Positions 17,160 to 25,513 of a stretch of DNA of 64,000 bases are shown one piece after another (the stretch's first letter is position 1; each line of letters opens with the position of its first letter). This DNA is from JAHZKN01 sp965250205 (GTDB lineage: Bacteria; Pseudomonadota; Alphaproteobacteria; Rhizobiales; Hyphomicrobiaceae). The position numbers and the translations under genes are program-made. The DNA is taken from the NCBI GenBank assembly GCA_965250205.1, contig CBDFNK010000012.1, positions 20,590-84,589 on the forward strand, written 5' to 3'. Under the pieces are notes generated by a model, which saw nothing but the letters and a program-made list of their open reading frames with translations, was not told the origin of the DNA and did no database searches.

Positions 17160-17645
17160 ATTTTTTGCCGCTTGGCTCGTGTGGCCATCCTAGAACGTCT
17201 GACCCAGGTTATATCCGTCGGAGCCTTATATTTCCCTAGGCGCTGGCATAGCAGCGTGCTCAGGCCACCATAAGGCAAAATAGGCTGACGTTGGCCGATA
17301 AGCGGCCCACCAGGCTTAATTTTCAGGCTAGTCTTTGGGCTTACCCGCCTAACTCCATAATTTTAACGGCAACTCTAGTGATTGGGGCTGAAATGGCGTG
17401 ACCTCCTGGGAGGTTACGAACCACAGCGCGCCGCGGTTTTCCCGCCCGGGGGCGCAAGCGGGTTTACATTGGGTTCGTGTCGGGGGGTTCGGGTCAGGAC
17501 ATTCAACGGGGGTAATGGGGAGATGATCTCTAAGGCGACACAACAGGTTGCCGCAAAACACAACGGGCCGGCGATGAACCGGCCCGCAGCAGATCTCATG
17601 TTAAGCGTTTTTATCGCGGCACGTTGAAGTGCTGTGCGATAAGGC
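17160..17645. other. Intergenic region between the efflux operon and the MscS-like gene
   Basis: No gene is supported in these 486 bases. A strong hairpin, GGGCCGG-CGATGA-CCGGCCC with an offset base, lies near 17565-17587 and could end the leftward MscS-like transcript, although no T run follows on either strand. The promoter of the efflux adaptor gene must also lie here. Confidence 0.45.
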
Positions 17646-18818
17646 TCACAGATTCCGTGTCCACTTATCCAGCAACCGCCCGGCTGCATCTTTGCCACCC
17701 CAACCAATAGCAATGGCCGCGCCGACAGCCAGGGCACCAATCAGGGCGGTAAAACCTGTGGTGATGATCTCGTTGGCAAGACCCATCTGACGCAGACCCA
17801 TGGCGGCAGCCAGAATGATGATCGCAATCTTGAGTGGCGTCGCGATGACTTTTGCATCTTTCGATTTGGCAACCAGCGAGGAAATAAAGTCAGCCGCCAC
17901 GACGCCAAAGCCGATGATGACGCTGCCAAGAAGGACACGTCCACCAAGGCCTAAGACTTCCGACAACATTTTTGAAACGATTTCAAAATCGAGTAACTTA
18001 GCTGCTTCCACAAGACCAAATACTATGATAGCCGCAAATGTTAACATGCCAGCCACGCGCGACATTGATGTGCCGCCAAGGACTTCGTCGGTTAATCCAA
18101 GGCGTTTGCCAACATGATCGAAGCCAACCGTTGGCAGCAACGTTGAAAGCGTGTCAGAGGCAAACTTGGCAATGACATAGGCGAGCAACGCGACGATTGC
18201 AGCAGCAAAGACTTTTGGAATGGCATCAAGGAAGCTCTGCAACATTTGTTTTGCTGGCGTGGAAATTGACTCAATACCAAGGGCATCCAGTGCGGCAATC
18301 GCAATCGGCACAATAATAAGCGCAAATACCAATGTGCCAACAAAACCCGAGATGCCGGTGCTGCCGGTGACCGATTTGAGGCCTGCGGATTCTGCCCAAT
18401 CATCAACCTGTGCTGCTTTCAGCACGCTGGTTAGTGCCTGCTTGGCAACTGTGGCAACCGCATAGCCAATACCAAAGATTAAGCCTGCACCAACGAGATT
18501 AGGAACAAAGCCAAGGAACTTTTGGGCCATTGCCTGCATGGGTTCCATCAGACCTTGCATGCCGACGGCACCCAAAATGGCTGGCGTAGCGATCAACATC
18601 GTTACCCAAAACAACGCTTTGCCAATGGCTGAACCCATGTCGGCCCCTGCTTTTGCATCGCCGCCGAAATTGGATTTGGAAACGAGATAGTTGGCCGCCT
18701 TCGACAGTATTGTGCCAATAATCCAGGCGATAACAAGTATGGCTAGAGCAGCAAGAACCTTGGGCGCAAACGATACAACCAAGTCCTGCATGGCCGTCCA
18801 ATGTTTCTGAACATCCAT
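17646..18818 (-). CDS. MscS-like mechanosensitive ion channel family protein (TM-helix repeats)
   Basis: A 390-residue integral membrane protein built from repeated 'conserved TM helix' units: FAPKVLAALAILVIAWIIG, FVPNLVGAGLIFGIGYAVA, AIPKVFAAAIVALLAYVIAKFAS and LGGRVLLGSVIIGFGVVAADFISSLV each have the P/G-x-L-x-A-x-x-I-x-x-x-G pattern. The end is GALAVGAAIAIGWGGKDAAGRLLDKW, which is the pore-lining Gly/Ala-rich helix style of MscS relatives without a large cytoplasmic beta domain. Such proteins are thought to relieve osmotic stress. The ATG at 18818 (MDVQKHW) is preferred over 18836 because the extra six residues add nothing recognisable. It appears to be a single-gene transcript. Confidence 0.82.
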   Translation of the reverse strand: MDVQKHWTAMQDLVVSFAPKVLAALAILVIAWIIGTILSKAANYLVSKSNFGGDAKAGADMGSAIGKALFWVTMLIATPAILGAVGMQGLMEPMQAMAQKFLGFVPNLVGAGLIFGIGYAVATVAKQALTSVLKAAQVDDWAESAGLKSVTGSTGISGFVGTLVFALIIVPIAIAALDALGIESISTPAKQMLQSFLDAIPKVFAAAIVALLAYVIAKFASDTLSTLLPTVGFDHVGKRLGLTDEVLGGTSMSRVAGMLTFAAIIVFGLVEAAKLLDFEIVSKMLSEVLGLGGRVLLGSVIIGFGVVAADFISSLVAKSKDAKVIATPLKIAIIILAAAMGLRQMGLANEIITTGFTALIGALAVGAAIAIGWGGKDAAGRLLDKWTRNL

Positions 18819-19083
18819 TAGTCCGTCTCCTCTCACTCGGGCTGAAGCGCAACAAGTGCTGTGCTTTCAACGCCTTATCAATAGTCTGCAATGGAGCAGG
18901 TTCACGCCAGACTAGCTAGACCCAGCAACCATGGTTCTAGGCACATCTGTTGTGCATATACGTTGACGGTTGGTCGGTTTGGGATGGATGTCGCGCCACG
19001 TGTCGTGGCGTCAAGCTGCCGGCGAGCGGTGATGCATAACGCAAAACTATTCACCCAGTGAGATCTAAGGCGTTCCAAAATAA

Positions 19084-19127
19084 TACACTTTTAAAGTGTA
19101 GATTAATAGGGTTATACCCGCTATAAT
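19084..19127 (+). promoter_or_regulatory. Promoter region of rpfF with an operator-like palindrome
   Basis: TACACTTTTAAAGTGTA (19084-19100) is an 8+1+8 inverted repeat. It sits where a -35 element would lie relative to a perfect TATAAT at 19122-19127, while no good TTGACA is present. A second small dyad GGGTTATACCC overlaps the spacer. The layout (palindrome in place of a -35 box) suggests an activator-dependent promoter. The regulator is unknown. Confidence 0.5.
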
Positions 19128-19163
19128 TGTAATTAGTCGCAGCGTTTTGAGGGCATACTTGCA

Positions 19164-20144
19164 ATGGATCGAAGTTCAATTTCCACACACAACGTCTGGC
19201 CAAATATGCAAAGCCAGAAATCACTGCCACCGATTTCAAATGACGCGGTGGCGGTCGAAACTCCGCCCTGCATATCAAAACTTGAGACCTATCCCTACAA
19301 AGAAATTATTGTCGAGCTTGACGCGGCGCAACGTACGTTTTGGTGTTGGTTCAAGCCGCGTGGACGGGCCTGTTTTTCTCACGCGTTACTTGATGAGCTG
19401 CGCATCATGCAGGCCGCAATCAAAGATCACGAGACGTCAGATGGTGTGGCCTCTGGTCGAGGCTTTGACTACATGGTTGTTGGCTCAAAAAGCCAAGGCG
19501 CATTCAATCTGGGCGGTGATCTAAATCTATTCTACCGACTGGTGCGACAGACAGACCGCGCGGCTTTGGAGCGCTACGCCAAACTTTGTGTCGATGTCGT
19601 GCGCGACAATGCTGAAAGCTATGGCAAGTCAATCGTGACGATTGCAGCAGTTGAAGGAAGTTGTCTTGGCGGTGGCTTTGAAGCTGCATTGTCGTGTGAT
19701 GTGATCATAGCTGAGAGCCATGTAAAGTTTGGTTTTCCTGAGATTCTGTTTGGTCTGTTTCCTGGTATGGGAGCGGTGAATTTCTTGTCGCGACGTTTGA
19801 GCAAAACCCAAATCGATGAAGTGCTGTTAGGTGGGCAAACCTACAGTGCTGATGCGATGCGCGAGATGGGCTTGGTTGATCAGGTTGTGCCAACGGGACA
19901 TGCACATGCTGCAACGCGGCGCTATATTGCCCATCATCAAAAACGCGCCCAACCCCAGGCTGCTGTTTGCGAGGCTTTGCGTTGTGTAAGTCAATATAGC
20001 GACGATGAGTTCGATAGGATCACCGAATTGTGGGTCGAAACAGCGATGCGCCTTTCAGATCGCGATCTTAATAAGATGCTGAAGCTTACTGAAGCACAGA
20101 TGCGCAAATCGCAATTGGTTGAAACAGCACGTAAAACAGCGTGA
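19164..20144 (+). CDS. rpfF: RpfF-like diffusible signal factor synthase
   Basis: A 326-residue crotonase-fold protein that matches RpfF rather than ordinary enoyl-CoA hydratases. It has the NLGGDLNLFYRL segment (115-126), the family signature SCLGGGFEAALSCDVIIAE (166-184) and GFPEILFGLFPGMGAVNFLSRR (190-211). The two catalytic glutamates of the dehydratase/thioesterase, spaced 20 residues apart in Xanthomonas RpfF, are present at Glu173 and Glu193. The C-terminal RITELWVETAMRLSDRDLNKML also matches. Known members convert acyl-ACP to cis-2-unsaturated fatty-acid signals. The start has GAGGG 10 nt upstream. The N-terminal 40 residues are unrelated to Xanthomonas RpfF. An RpfC-like sensor gene faces it across 410 bp. 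I am confident of the family; the chemical signal is unknown. Confidence 0.85.
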   Translation: MDRSSISTHNVWPNMQSQKSLPPISNDAVAVETPPCISKLETYPYKEIIVELDAAQRTFWCWFKPRGRACFSHALLDELRIMQAAIKDHETSDGVASGRGFDYMVVGSKSQGAFNLGGDLNLFYRLVRQTDRAALERYAKLCVDVVRDNAESYGKSIVTIAAVEGSCLGGGFEAALSCDVIIAESHVKFGFPEILFGLFPGMGAVNFLSRRLSKTQIDEVLLGGQTYSADAMREMGLVDQVVPTGHAHAATRRYIAHHQKRAQPQAAVCEALRCVSQYSDDEFDRITELWVETAMRLSDRDLNKMLKLTEAQMRKSQLVETARKTA

Positions 20145-20176
20145 GGCGATCCACGTGTCACGTGCTACCTGCTAAA

Positions 20177-20486
20177 TCATGTTCGAGCCAAAAGTGTTGC
20201 CGGTCTGGCTACACTGCGCAAGCTTGTGTCCAACATGCCTTTAGGCAATGTTGGCATTTATGTCTCCAACACTGCGCAAGCTTGTGTCCAACATGCCTTT
20301 AGGCAATGTTGGCATTTATGTCTCCAACACTGCGCAAGCTTGTGTCCAACATGCCTTTAGGCAATGTTGGCATTTATGTCTCCAACACTGCGCAAGCTTG
20401 TGTCCAACATGCCTTTAGGCAATGTTGGCATTTATGTCTCCAACACTGCGCAAGCTTGTGTTGGGTGGTTTTGCGCCAGGACACAT
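20177..20486 (+). repeat. Dyad-repeat locus 2 (58-bp tandem array)
   Basis: Four identical 58-bp units start at 20213, 20271, 20329 and 20387, with a fifth partial unit ending in a complete 25-bp core at 20440-20464. Each unit combines the core (ACTGCGCAAGCTTGTG) with a second strong hairpin CAACATGCC-TTTA-GGCAATGTTG. The flanking sequences match those of locus 1 at 0.8 kb. Identical units argue for recent tandem amplification. It lies between the convergent rpfF and rpfC genes. Confidence 0.95.
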
Positions 20487-20516
20487 GATCCAAAACCAAA
20501 GGCCAAAACCAAACGA

Positions 20517-20558
20517 TAGAGCACGCCCACTGAGTCAACCTGAGATGAACGTGCTCTA
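20517..20558. repeat. Short inverted repeat covering the rpfC stop codon
   Basis: TAGAGCACG (20517-20525) and CGTGCTCTA (20550-20558) form a perfect 9-bp dyad. The TAG stop of rpfC is its right end. A diverged copy follows locus 1 near 922-958. It may act as a terminator-like hairpin for rpfC or be another miniature element. Confidence 0.7.
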
Positions 20559-23198
20559 ATGGGCAATGCGACAGTTCTCGTTACCGTCCGTGTTGTGCTG
20601 GGACATGGCAAGTGTAACCAGTGCTGAGCGGACCTCTTCGTAGTCGGTGCGCATCTCGGCTACGGTAGAGGCTGCGGCATTCAGAACGTCCTGGCGCTCA
20701 CCATACTCGAGGCGCTCGCACGTTTGAACCAAGCGTGCAGCACCAAAATTAACGGCACTGCTTTTGAGCGCATGGGCTAATAGGCGGATCTTCTCAAGGT
20801 CACGCGCATCTGTCGCCATGCGTAATTTCGATAGAACGTCCAAAGCCTCACTGTCAAACTCGTTGATTAGGTCATTGAAGAATTTGGTGTCTCCAAGGTG
20901 CGCTAGGTTTTGAACGCGTTCAAGATCGATAGCGTGTGTGGTGGCGTGCGGGGGTTGGGCACGGGATTTGTCGCAAGTAGAGAGTGATGATTTGTCATCC
21001 AGTGTTGGCGCGCCAGAGTCTGCCGCCGGCCTTGGTGCGATAGGAAAGTTCTGAGTTAAGGACTGAATGGTTTGGAGCAACATGTTTGGATTGTAAGGTT
21101 TGGTGATGCAGGCATCAAACCCAGCGTCGAGACATTTTCTGTTTGTATCAATACTTGCATCCGCTGTCAGTGCTAGAATGGGTACATCTCGGTCGTGCAA
21201 TGCGAAGTGCATGAATTTTAAAGCTTCAAATCCGTTCATGCGCGGCATGTTAAGATCCAAAAGAATGATATCAAAGTCCTGTTTTGACAACGCTTCAAGC
21301 GCCTCTTCTCCATCATTGGCCATGATGGGTTCATGGCCTGCGTGACTCAAAATTTTACGCACAACCATCTGGTTTGCATGATTGTCTTCAGCAACGAGGA
21401 TTGAAAGCGCGCGCGCGCCCGTCGTTGGTGTCATCAGAATCCCTTTTTCCAGGCGGTAAGCGCGGTGATAGGCCAACCAATCGATCATGGCTTTCAGTTC
21501 TACATCAATGGTGTGAAGACGCACTCTGCTGAATGACGTTGCTTTGAGCATGGTGTCCGCTAAATTCTGTTCGCCCCGATGTGAAACAGTAATTACTTTT
21601 ATGTGTGCCGACCGGTCTGCAAACGCACGAATCTTGTTCGAGCGCTGCAGAGCCTCATCGACGATGAGAACAGATTCAGTTGCATTTTTGTGATGATTCT
21701 TGAGCCACACCGTAAGCTTTTCCTCGTCTTCAAGGCATTCTACGTGATCGTATCCAGTGGCGGCAGCAAGCTTGCGCCGACGGTCACGATTGCCTGAGTA
21801 AACAGCAATGATGAGATCTTGCATCGGCGCACTTTTGGCTCCGTCCTGATCGATCGGCATGTCAACTTCGCACCAGAATGTGCTGCCCTGGCCCGGTGTG
21901 CTGGTAACGCCCAGTTGTCCACCGAGCAGTTCGACAAGCTCTTGAACGATAGCCAGGCCAAGCCCAGTGCCACCATACTGATCGACAATGCGTGCGTCAG
22001 CCTGAGTGAAGCGGCCAAAAATTCGTTTCTGCGAGGCGTGAGAAATGCCAATTCCCGTGTCTGTAACTTCAAACCGAAGTCGTGCCGTATTGTCCTCAAT
22101 TGACAGCGCATCGACGGCAAGTGAAACAGAGCCACGCGCAGTAAATTTCACGGCGTTGGAAATCAGGTTAGTTAAAATCTGGGCGAGCTTGCCGCGATCC
22201 CCAATAAGCGCCATCGGGGTTCTGGGTGTCACGTGCAGTCCAATTGTCAAATCTTTGTCGCGTGCTTGCGCGCGTGCGATGCAATTGAGCTCTGTCATCA
22301 AAAATACAAGGCAAAAGGGGTCTTTGCTTGTGGGCATCGCACCTGCTTCTAGTCGTGAATAATCCAAAAAATTATCGATAAGGCCACACAAAGATCGGCC
22401 CGATGCGTTGATCGACGTCGACATTTCGCGTTGCTCTTCGTCCAGATGCGTGGACGAGAGCAAGTCGCTTAGCCCAATGACCGCGTTGAGAGGTGTACGC
22501 AACTCGTGACTGACGCTTGCCAGAAACAGAGTTTTCATTTCGCTGGCGGTTTCGGCTTTGCGCCGCGCATCTGACAAGTCTTTGATGAGTTTTCGCGCAT
22601 AGAGCGGTAACACAATCAGAGCTAACAGAAGGCCAAACGATAAGTTATAAAACGACTGCCAGTAGCTTGTGGTTATAATGACGAGTGCAAAGCACGCCGT
22701 TGCTGTGAGAGAAGAGATAGTCAAGAACAACAGACCAAATCGAAACCCGTTACCAAATATTATCCACAAATAGACTGGAAAAGTAGAAGCGGTGACTTCT
22801 GCTCCGATATAGAGGCCAAGTGAAAGCGTACCTATATCACTGCACATGGCGATGATACGGCGACGGTGGTTTGCCGCTGGTGACACATAGATATGCAGCC
22901 AGAGTGCGACGGAAAAAACAAAAAAGGAGCAGATAACAAAAAGGGGAAGTGTCAGGACGCGGTCATTCCACAGCATTTCGACGACGAAATAAATAAGAAT
23001 GATGCCACTAATAACCAGGCGGTTACGCGCCATTTCGCCTTCACCCGTTTGTGACAGAGCTTTCAGGAACGAGGCCTTTCTGTCTGACGGATTAGAAGCA
23101 TTCGGCAATTGGGACGTCGACGCGGCGTCCCGTGGCGGCACGTCGCCATCCGTCTTGAGCAGGATTTGATCGACAAACGGGTTAATGAGGGCGGTCAT
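20556..23198 (-). CDS. rpfC: RpfC-like hybrid sensor histidine kinase (sensor TM - HisKA - HATPase - REC - HPt)
   Basis: From the ATG at 23198 (ATGA overlap with the upstream gene) the protein has 880 residues. Five or six membrane segments span about 62-202. Within them LWIIFGNGFRFG and TSYWQSFYNLSFGLLLALIVLPLYARKL closely match the DSF-sensing membrane domain of Xanthomonas RpfC. Then come HisKA (His231 in VSHELRTPLNAV), HATPase (NAVKFT 348-353, DTGIG 380-384, GGTGLGL 409-415), a degenerate receiver-like region (460-590), a receiver with Asp648 (ILLDLNMPRMNG) and an HPt domain with His809 (LLAHALKSSAVNFGA). This supports a His-Asp-His-Asp relay to a separate receiver, plausibly that of the coupled REC-PAS-GGDEF-EAL protein. 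RpfC also binds and restrains RpfF in Xanthomonas; here that is inference. Confidence 0.85.
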   Translation of the reverse strand: MTALINPFVDQILLKTDGDVPPRDAASTSQLPNASNPSDRKASFLKALSQTGEGEMARNRLVISGIILIYFVVEMLWNDRVLTLPLFVICSFFVFSVALWLHIYVSPAANHRRRIIAMCSDIGTLSLGLYIGAEVTASTFPVYLWIIFGNGFRFGLLFLTISSLTATACFALVIITTSYWQSFYNLSFGLLLALIVLPLYARKLIKDLSDARRKAETASEMKTLFLASVSHELRTPLNAVIGLSDLLSSTHLDEEQREMSTSINASGRSLCGLIDNFLDYSRLEAGAMPTSKDPFCLVFLMTELNCIARAQARDKDLTIGLHVTPRTPMALIGDRGKLAQILTNLISNAVKFTARGSVSLAVDALSIEDNTARLRFEVTDTGIGISHASQKRIFGRFTQADARIVDQYGGTGLGLAIVQELVELLGGQLGVTSTPGQGSTFWCEVDMPIDQDGAKSAPMQDLIIAVYSGNRDRRRKLAAATGYDHVECLEDEEKLTVWLKNHHKNATESVLIVDEALQRSNKIRAFADRSAHIKVITVSHRGEQNLADTMLKATSFSRVRLHTIDVELKAMIDWLAYHRAYRLEKGILMTPTTGARALSILVAEDNHANQMVVRKILSHAGHEPIMANDGEEALEALSKQDFDIILLDLNMPRMNGFEALKFMHFALHDRDVPILALTADASIDTNRKCLDAGFDACITKPYNPNMLLQTIQSLTQNFPIAPRPAADSGAPTLDDKSSLSTCDKSRAQPPHATTHAIDLERVQNLAHLGDTKFFNDLINEFDSEALDVLSKLRMATDARDLEKIRLLAHALKSSAVNFGAARLVQTCERLEYGERQDVLNAAASTVAEMRTDYEEVRSALVTLAMSQHNTDGNENCRIAH

Positions 23199-25357
23199 GC
23201 ACAACGCTCTTCTTGATCACCGCCAAGCGTTTCGCCAGAGTTCAGAATTTTGTGGAAATCCTGCAAGGGAATTGGTCGACTAAAATAGTAACCCTGCGCT
23301 GATTGGCATCCCGCATTTTCCAGAGAGCTCGCATCAGCTAACGTCTCAACACCTTCGGCAACGACGTCGAGTTTGAGGCTTTTTCCAAGACCTATAATGG
23401 CGTTGACAATGGCACGGTCGTTGCTGTCAACGGTATGGTTTTTTACAAAACTCCGGTCTATTTTTAGTTCAGTGATGGGAAAATTTTGAACATAGCGCAA
23501 TGAGGCGTAGCCGGTTCCAAAATCATCTAGAGAGAGTTTGATGCCCATCTGTCGAAGGGTATTGAGATCGCACCGCAAAGTCTCGGTGTTGCGCATGATG
23601 CTTTGCTCTGTGAGTTCTATGACCAGATTTTCAGGTGTCATATGGCATTCGCGAAGTGCGCTGCGGGCAAGTTGCGAGATATTCTGTTTGGCGAACTGGT
23701 TAGGTGAGATGTTGACAGACACACAAACGTCATGGTGTCCTGTGTGGCTCCATGTTCCAGCATCCTGACATGCCTTGTGAACAACCCACTCACCAATCGG
23801 CAGAATCAATCCGCTTTCCTCAGCAAGAGGCAGGAAGTCGACAGGCGAGACAAGGCCATGGTCTGGATGTTGCCAACGGATAAGCGCCTCAGCCCCTATG
23901 AGCTTTCGATCACTCAGGCGAATTTTAGGTTGGTAGTAGAGGCGCAGTTGATCGCGGCTGATCGCGCGTCGCAAGTCCGACTCTAGTGAGGCATTGCGGC
24001 ATGCGCGTTCATGGTCATGGCGGCTTGATGTATGGAATCCGTTGCCACCGTTGGCTTTGGCGCGATACATCGCAAGGTCTGCGCGCGACAACAGTGCGTC
24101 AACCGTCGTGCCATCTTGAGGGTAGCAGGCAATGCCGATGCTTGCACTCATTCGGATTTCATGATTTCCGAGAAAAATAGGTTTGTGCAGCTGGTCTAAG
24201 ATCACTTGGGCATCCTGCTCGCCCGCATTTTTTTTAGATGTTTGAGAAACCACAACTGCGAACTCATCGCCGCCAAGTCGGGCAACGAAATTCGGTTTTT
24301 CAATTGATTTGTCAAGGCGTCCCGCGATGGCTGAAAGCAGGCGGTCACCAAAGTCGTGGCCAAGTGAGTCGTTGATATCCTTGAATCTGTCAATATCAAT
24401 AAACAGCAAAGCAAAGCATGTGTTTCGGGTATCGTCGCACGACATATTGCGTTCGATGTGTTGGCGCAGACTAAGCCGATTGGGGAGTTCGGTTAGAGAA
24501 TCGTGCTCGGCAACATGGCGTAAGTTTTCTTCAGCTTTTTTGCGCCCAGTAATGTCCACCGAGGTAGTCAATATGGCGAGCACATTCTTGTTGTCGTCGC
24601 AGATCGGTCGCTTGGTCGTCAGCAGAACATGGCGTGTGCCTTCGTTATCGGTTACGTCTTGCTCAAATTCATTTTCAGGTATCTGGCTGATAATGACTTT
24701 GGCATCTTGCTCACTATCAAGATGCGTGCGGATGTTGCCTGGCAAATCGGCAAGATATTTTCCGGTAATTTCGGCGGGATCACTATCGAAGAAAGCAGCC
24801 TGCATGGCATTCACAAACAAGCATTGTCCCATTGGAGAAACAGCGCTTAACATGACCGGAACATTATCTAGGACGTGAGCTAGTTTGAGCCACTCAGGCG
24901 TGCCCGGCAGCAAGCCCTGCTGACGTGACCATTTACGGATCTTCTTGAGTTCAAGGGAGCGTTCTCTAACGTCTTGTGATTTGCGGCGCAGGTGCAACAA
25001 GTGGCCAACGCGTGAGACAAAGTCTTCTTCGTTGACAGGGCTGTTTAGAAATTCTGTGGCGCCGGCGCGTAGAGCCTCTAGGCATACCTTCCGTCGCCGC
25101 GCAGACGTTACCATGACGATGGGGACGTCTTTACCATTGGGTTCTGAGCGACATTGGCGTGTGAATTCAATGCCGTTTATATCCGGCATGTTGTAGTCGG
25201 CGATTATAAGATCTGGCGTATTATCGCCAAGCCAGCGCAACGCTTTATCGGCGTGGTCACGTGTTTCGACAACAATGGTGTCGTCAACGCGCTGGGTTAA
25301 ATGCGATAGGAGAGCCAGATTGGTTCGGCTGTCGTCTACGATAAGAACTTGAGACAT
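23195..25357 (-). CDS. Response regulator with PAS, GGDEF and EAL domains (c-di-GMP turnover)
   Basis: The protein has 720 residues from the ATG at 25357 (MSQVLIVDD); 26 further residues upstream are open but not receiver-like. The receiver domain (1-125) has Asp54 in LIIADYNMPDINGIEF. A PAS domain spans about 160-270. GGDEF is intact (362-366, LGGDEFAVVV), but no RxxD inhibitory site precedes it. EAL is intact: E490-A-L, N549 in VNISPNQF, E581 in ELTE, DDFGTGY 611-617, K632, E668 in AEGVET. Phosphodiesterase activity is therefore likely and cyclase activity possible. Its stop overlaps the rpfC-like start (ATGA), so it takes the place that RpfG (REC-HD-GYP) has in Xanthomonas. This is inferred to be the output of the DSF relay. 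Confidence 0.9.
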   Translation of the reverse strand: MSQVLIVDDSRTNLALLSHLTQRVDDTIVVETRDHADKALRWLGDNTPDLIIADYNMPDINGIEFTRQCRSEPNGKDVPIVMVTSARRRKVCLEALRAGATEFLNSPVNEEDFVSRVGHLLHLRRKSQDVRERSLELKKIRKWSRQQGLLPGTPEWLKLAHVLDNVPVMLSAVSPMGQCLFVNAMQAAFFDSDPAEITGKYLADLPGNIRTHLDSEQDAKVIISQIPENEFEQDVTDNEGTRHVLLTTKRPICDDNKNVLAILTTSVDITGRKKAEENLRHVAEHDSLTELPNRLSLRQHIERNMSCDDTRNTCFALLFIDIDRFKDINDSLGHDFGDRLLSAIAGRLDKSIEKPNFVARLGGDEFAVVVSQTSKKNAGEQDAQVILDQLHKPIFLGNHEIRMSASIGIACYPQDGTTVDALLSRADLAMYRAKANGGNGFHTSSRHDHERACRNASLESDLRRAISRDQLRLYYQPKIRLSDRKLIGAEALIRWQHPDHGLVSPVDFLPLAEESGLILPIGEWVVHKACQDAGTWSHTGHHDVCVSVNISPNQFAKQNISQLARSALRECHMTPENLVIELTEQSIMRNTETLRCDLNTLRQMGIKLSLDDFGTGYASLRYVQNFPITELKIDRSFVKNHTVDSNDRAIVNAIIGLGKSLKLDVVAEGVETLADASSLENAGCQSAQGYYFSRPIPLQDFHKILNSGETLGGDQEERCA

Positions 25358-25513
25358 CTGTTTGTTGTTCTTCTTCTTGGGATGACACGAGCAGAAGTAG
25401 TACTGCCCTTCTAAATGAAACCCAAGGTAGTACACGGATCCTTTTTTATCGCTAAACGTGTAGTGCGATTTATTTGAAATTTGTCTTTAAAGTTGTTGCA
25501 AATCGAGCCGTTT

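Noticed and set aside
20213..20464. Regular repeats with equal spacers, resembling a CRISPR array
   Set aside because: The spacers are identical to each other within each locus, the repeat is a 25-bp dyad with changing period between loci, and no cas genes are in the window.
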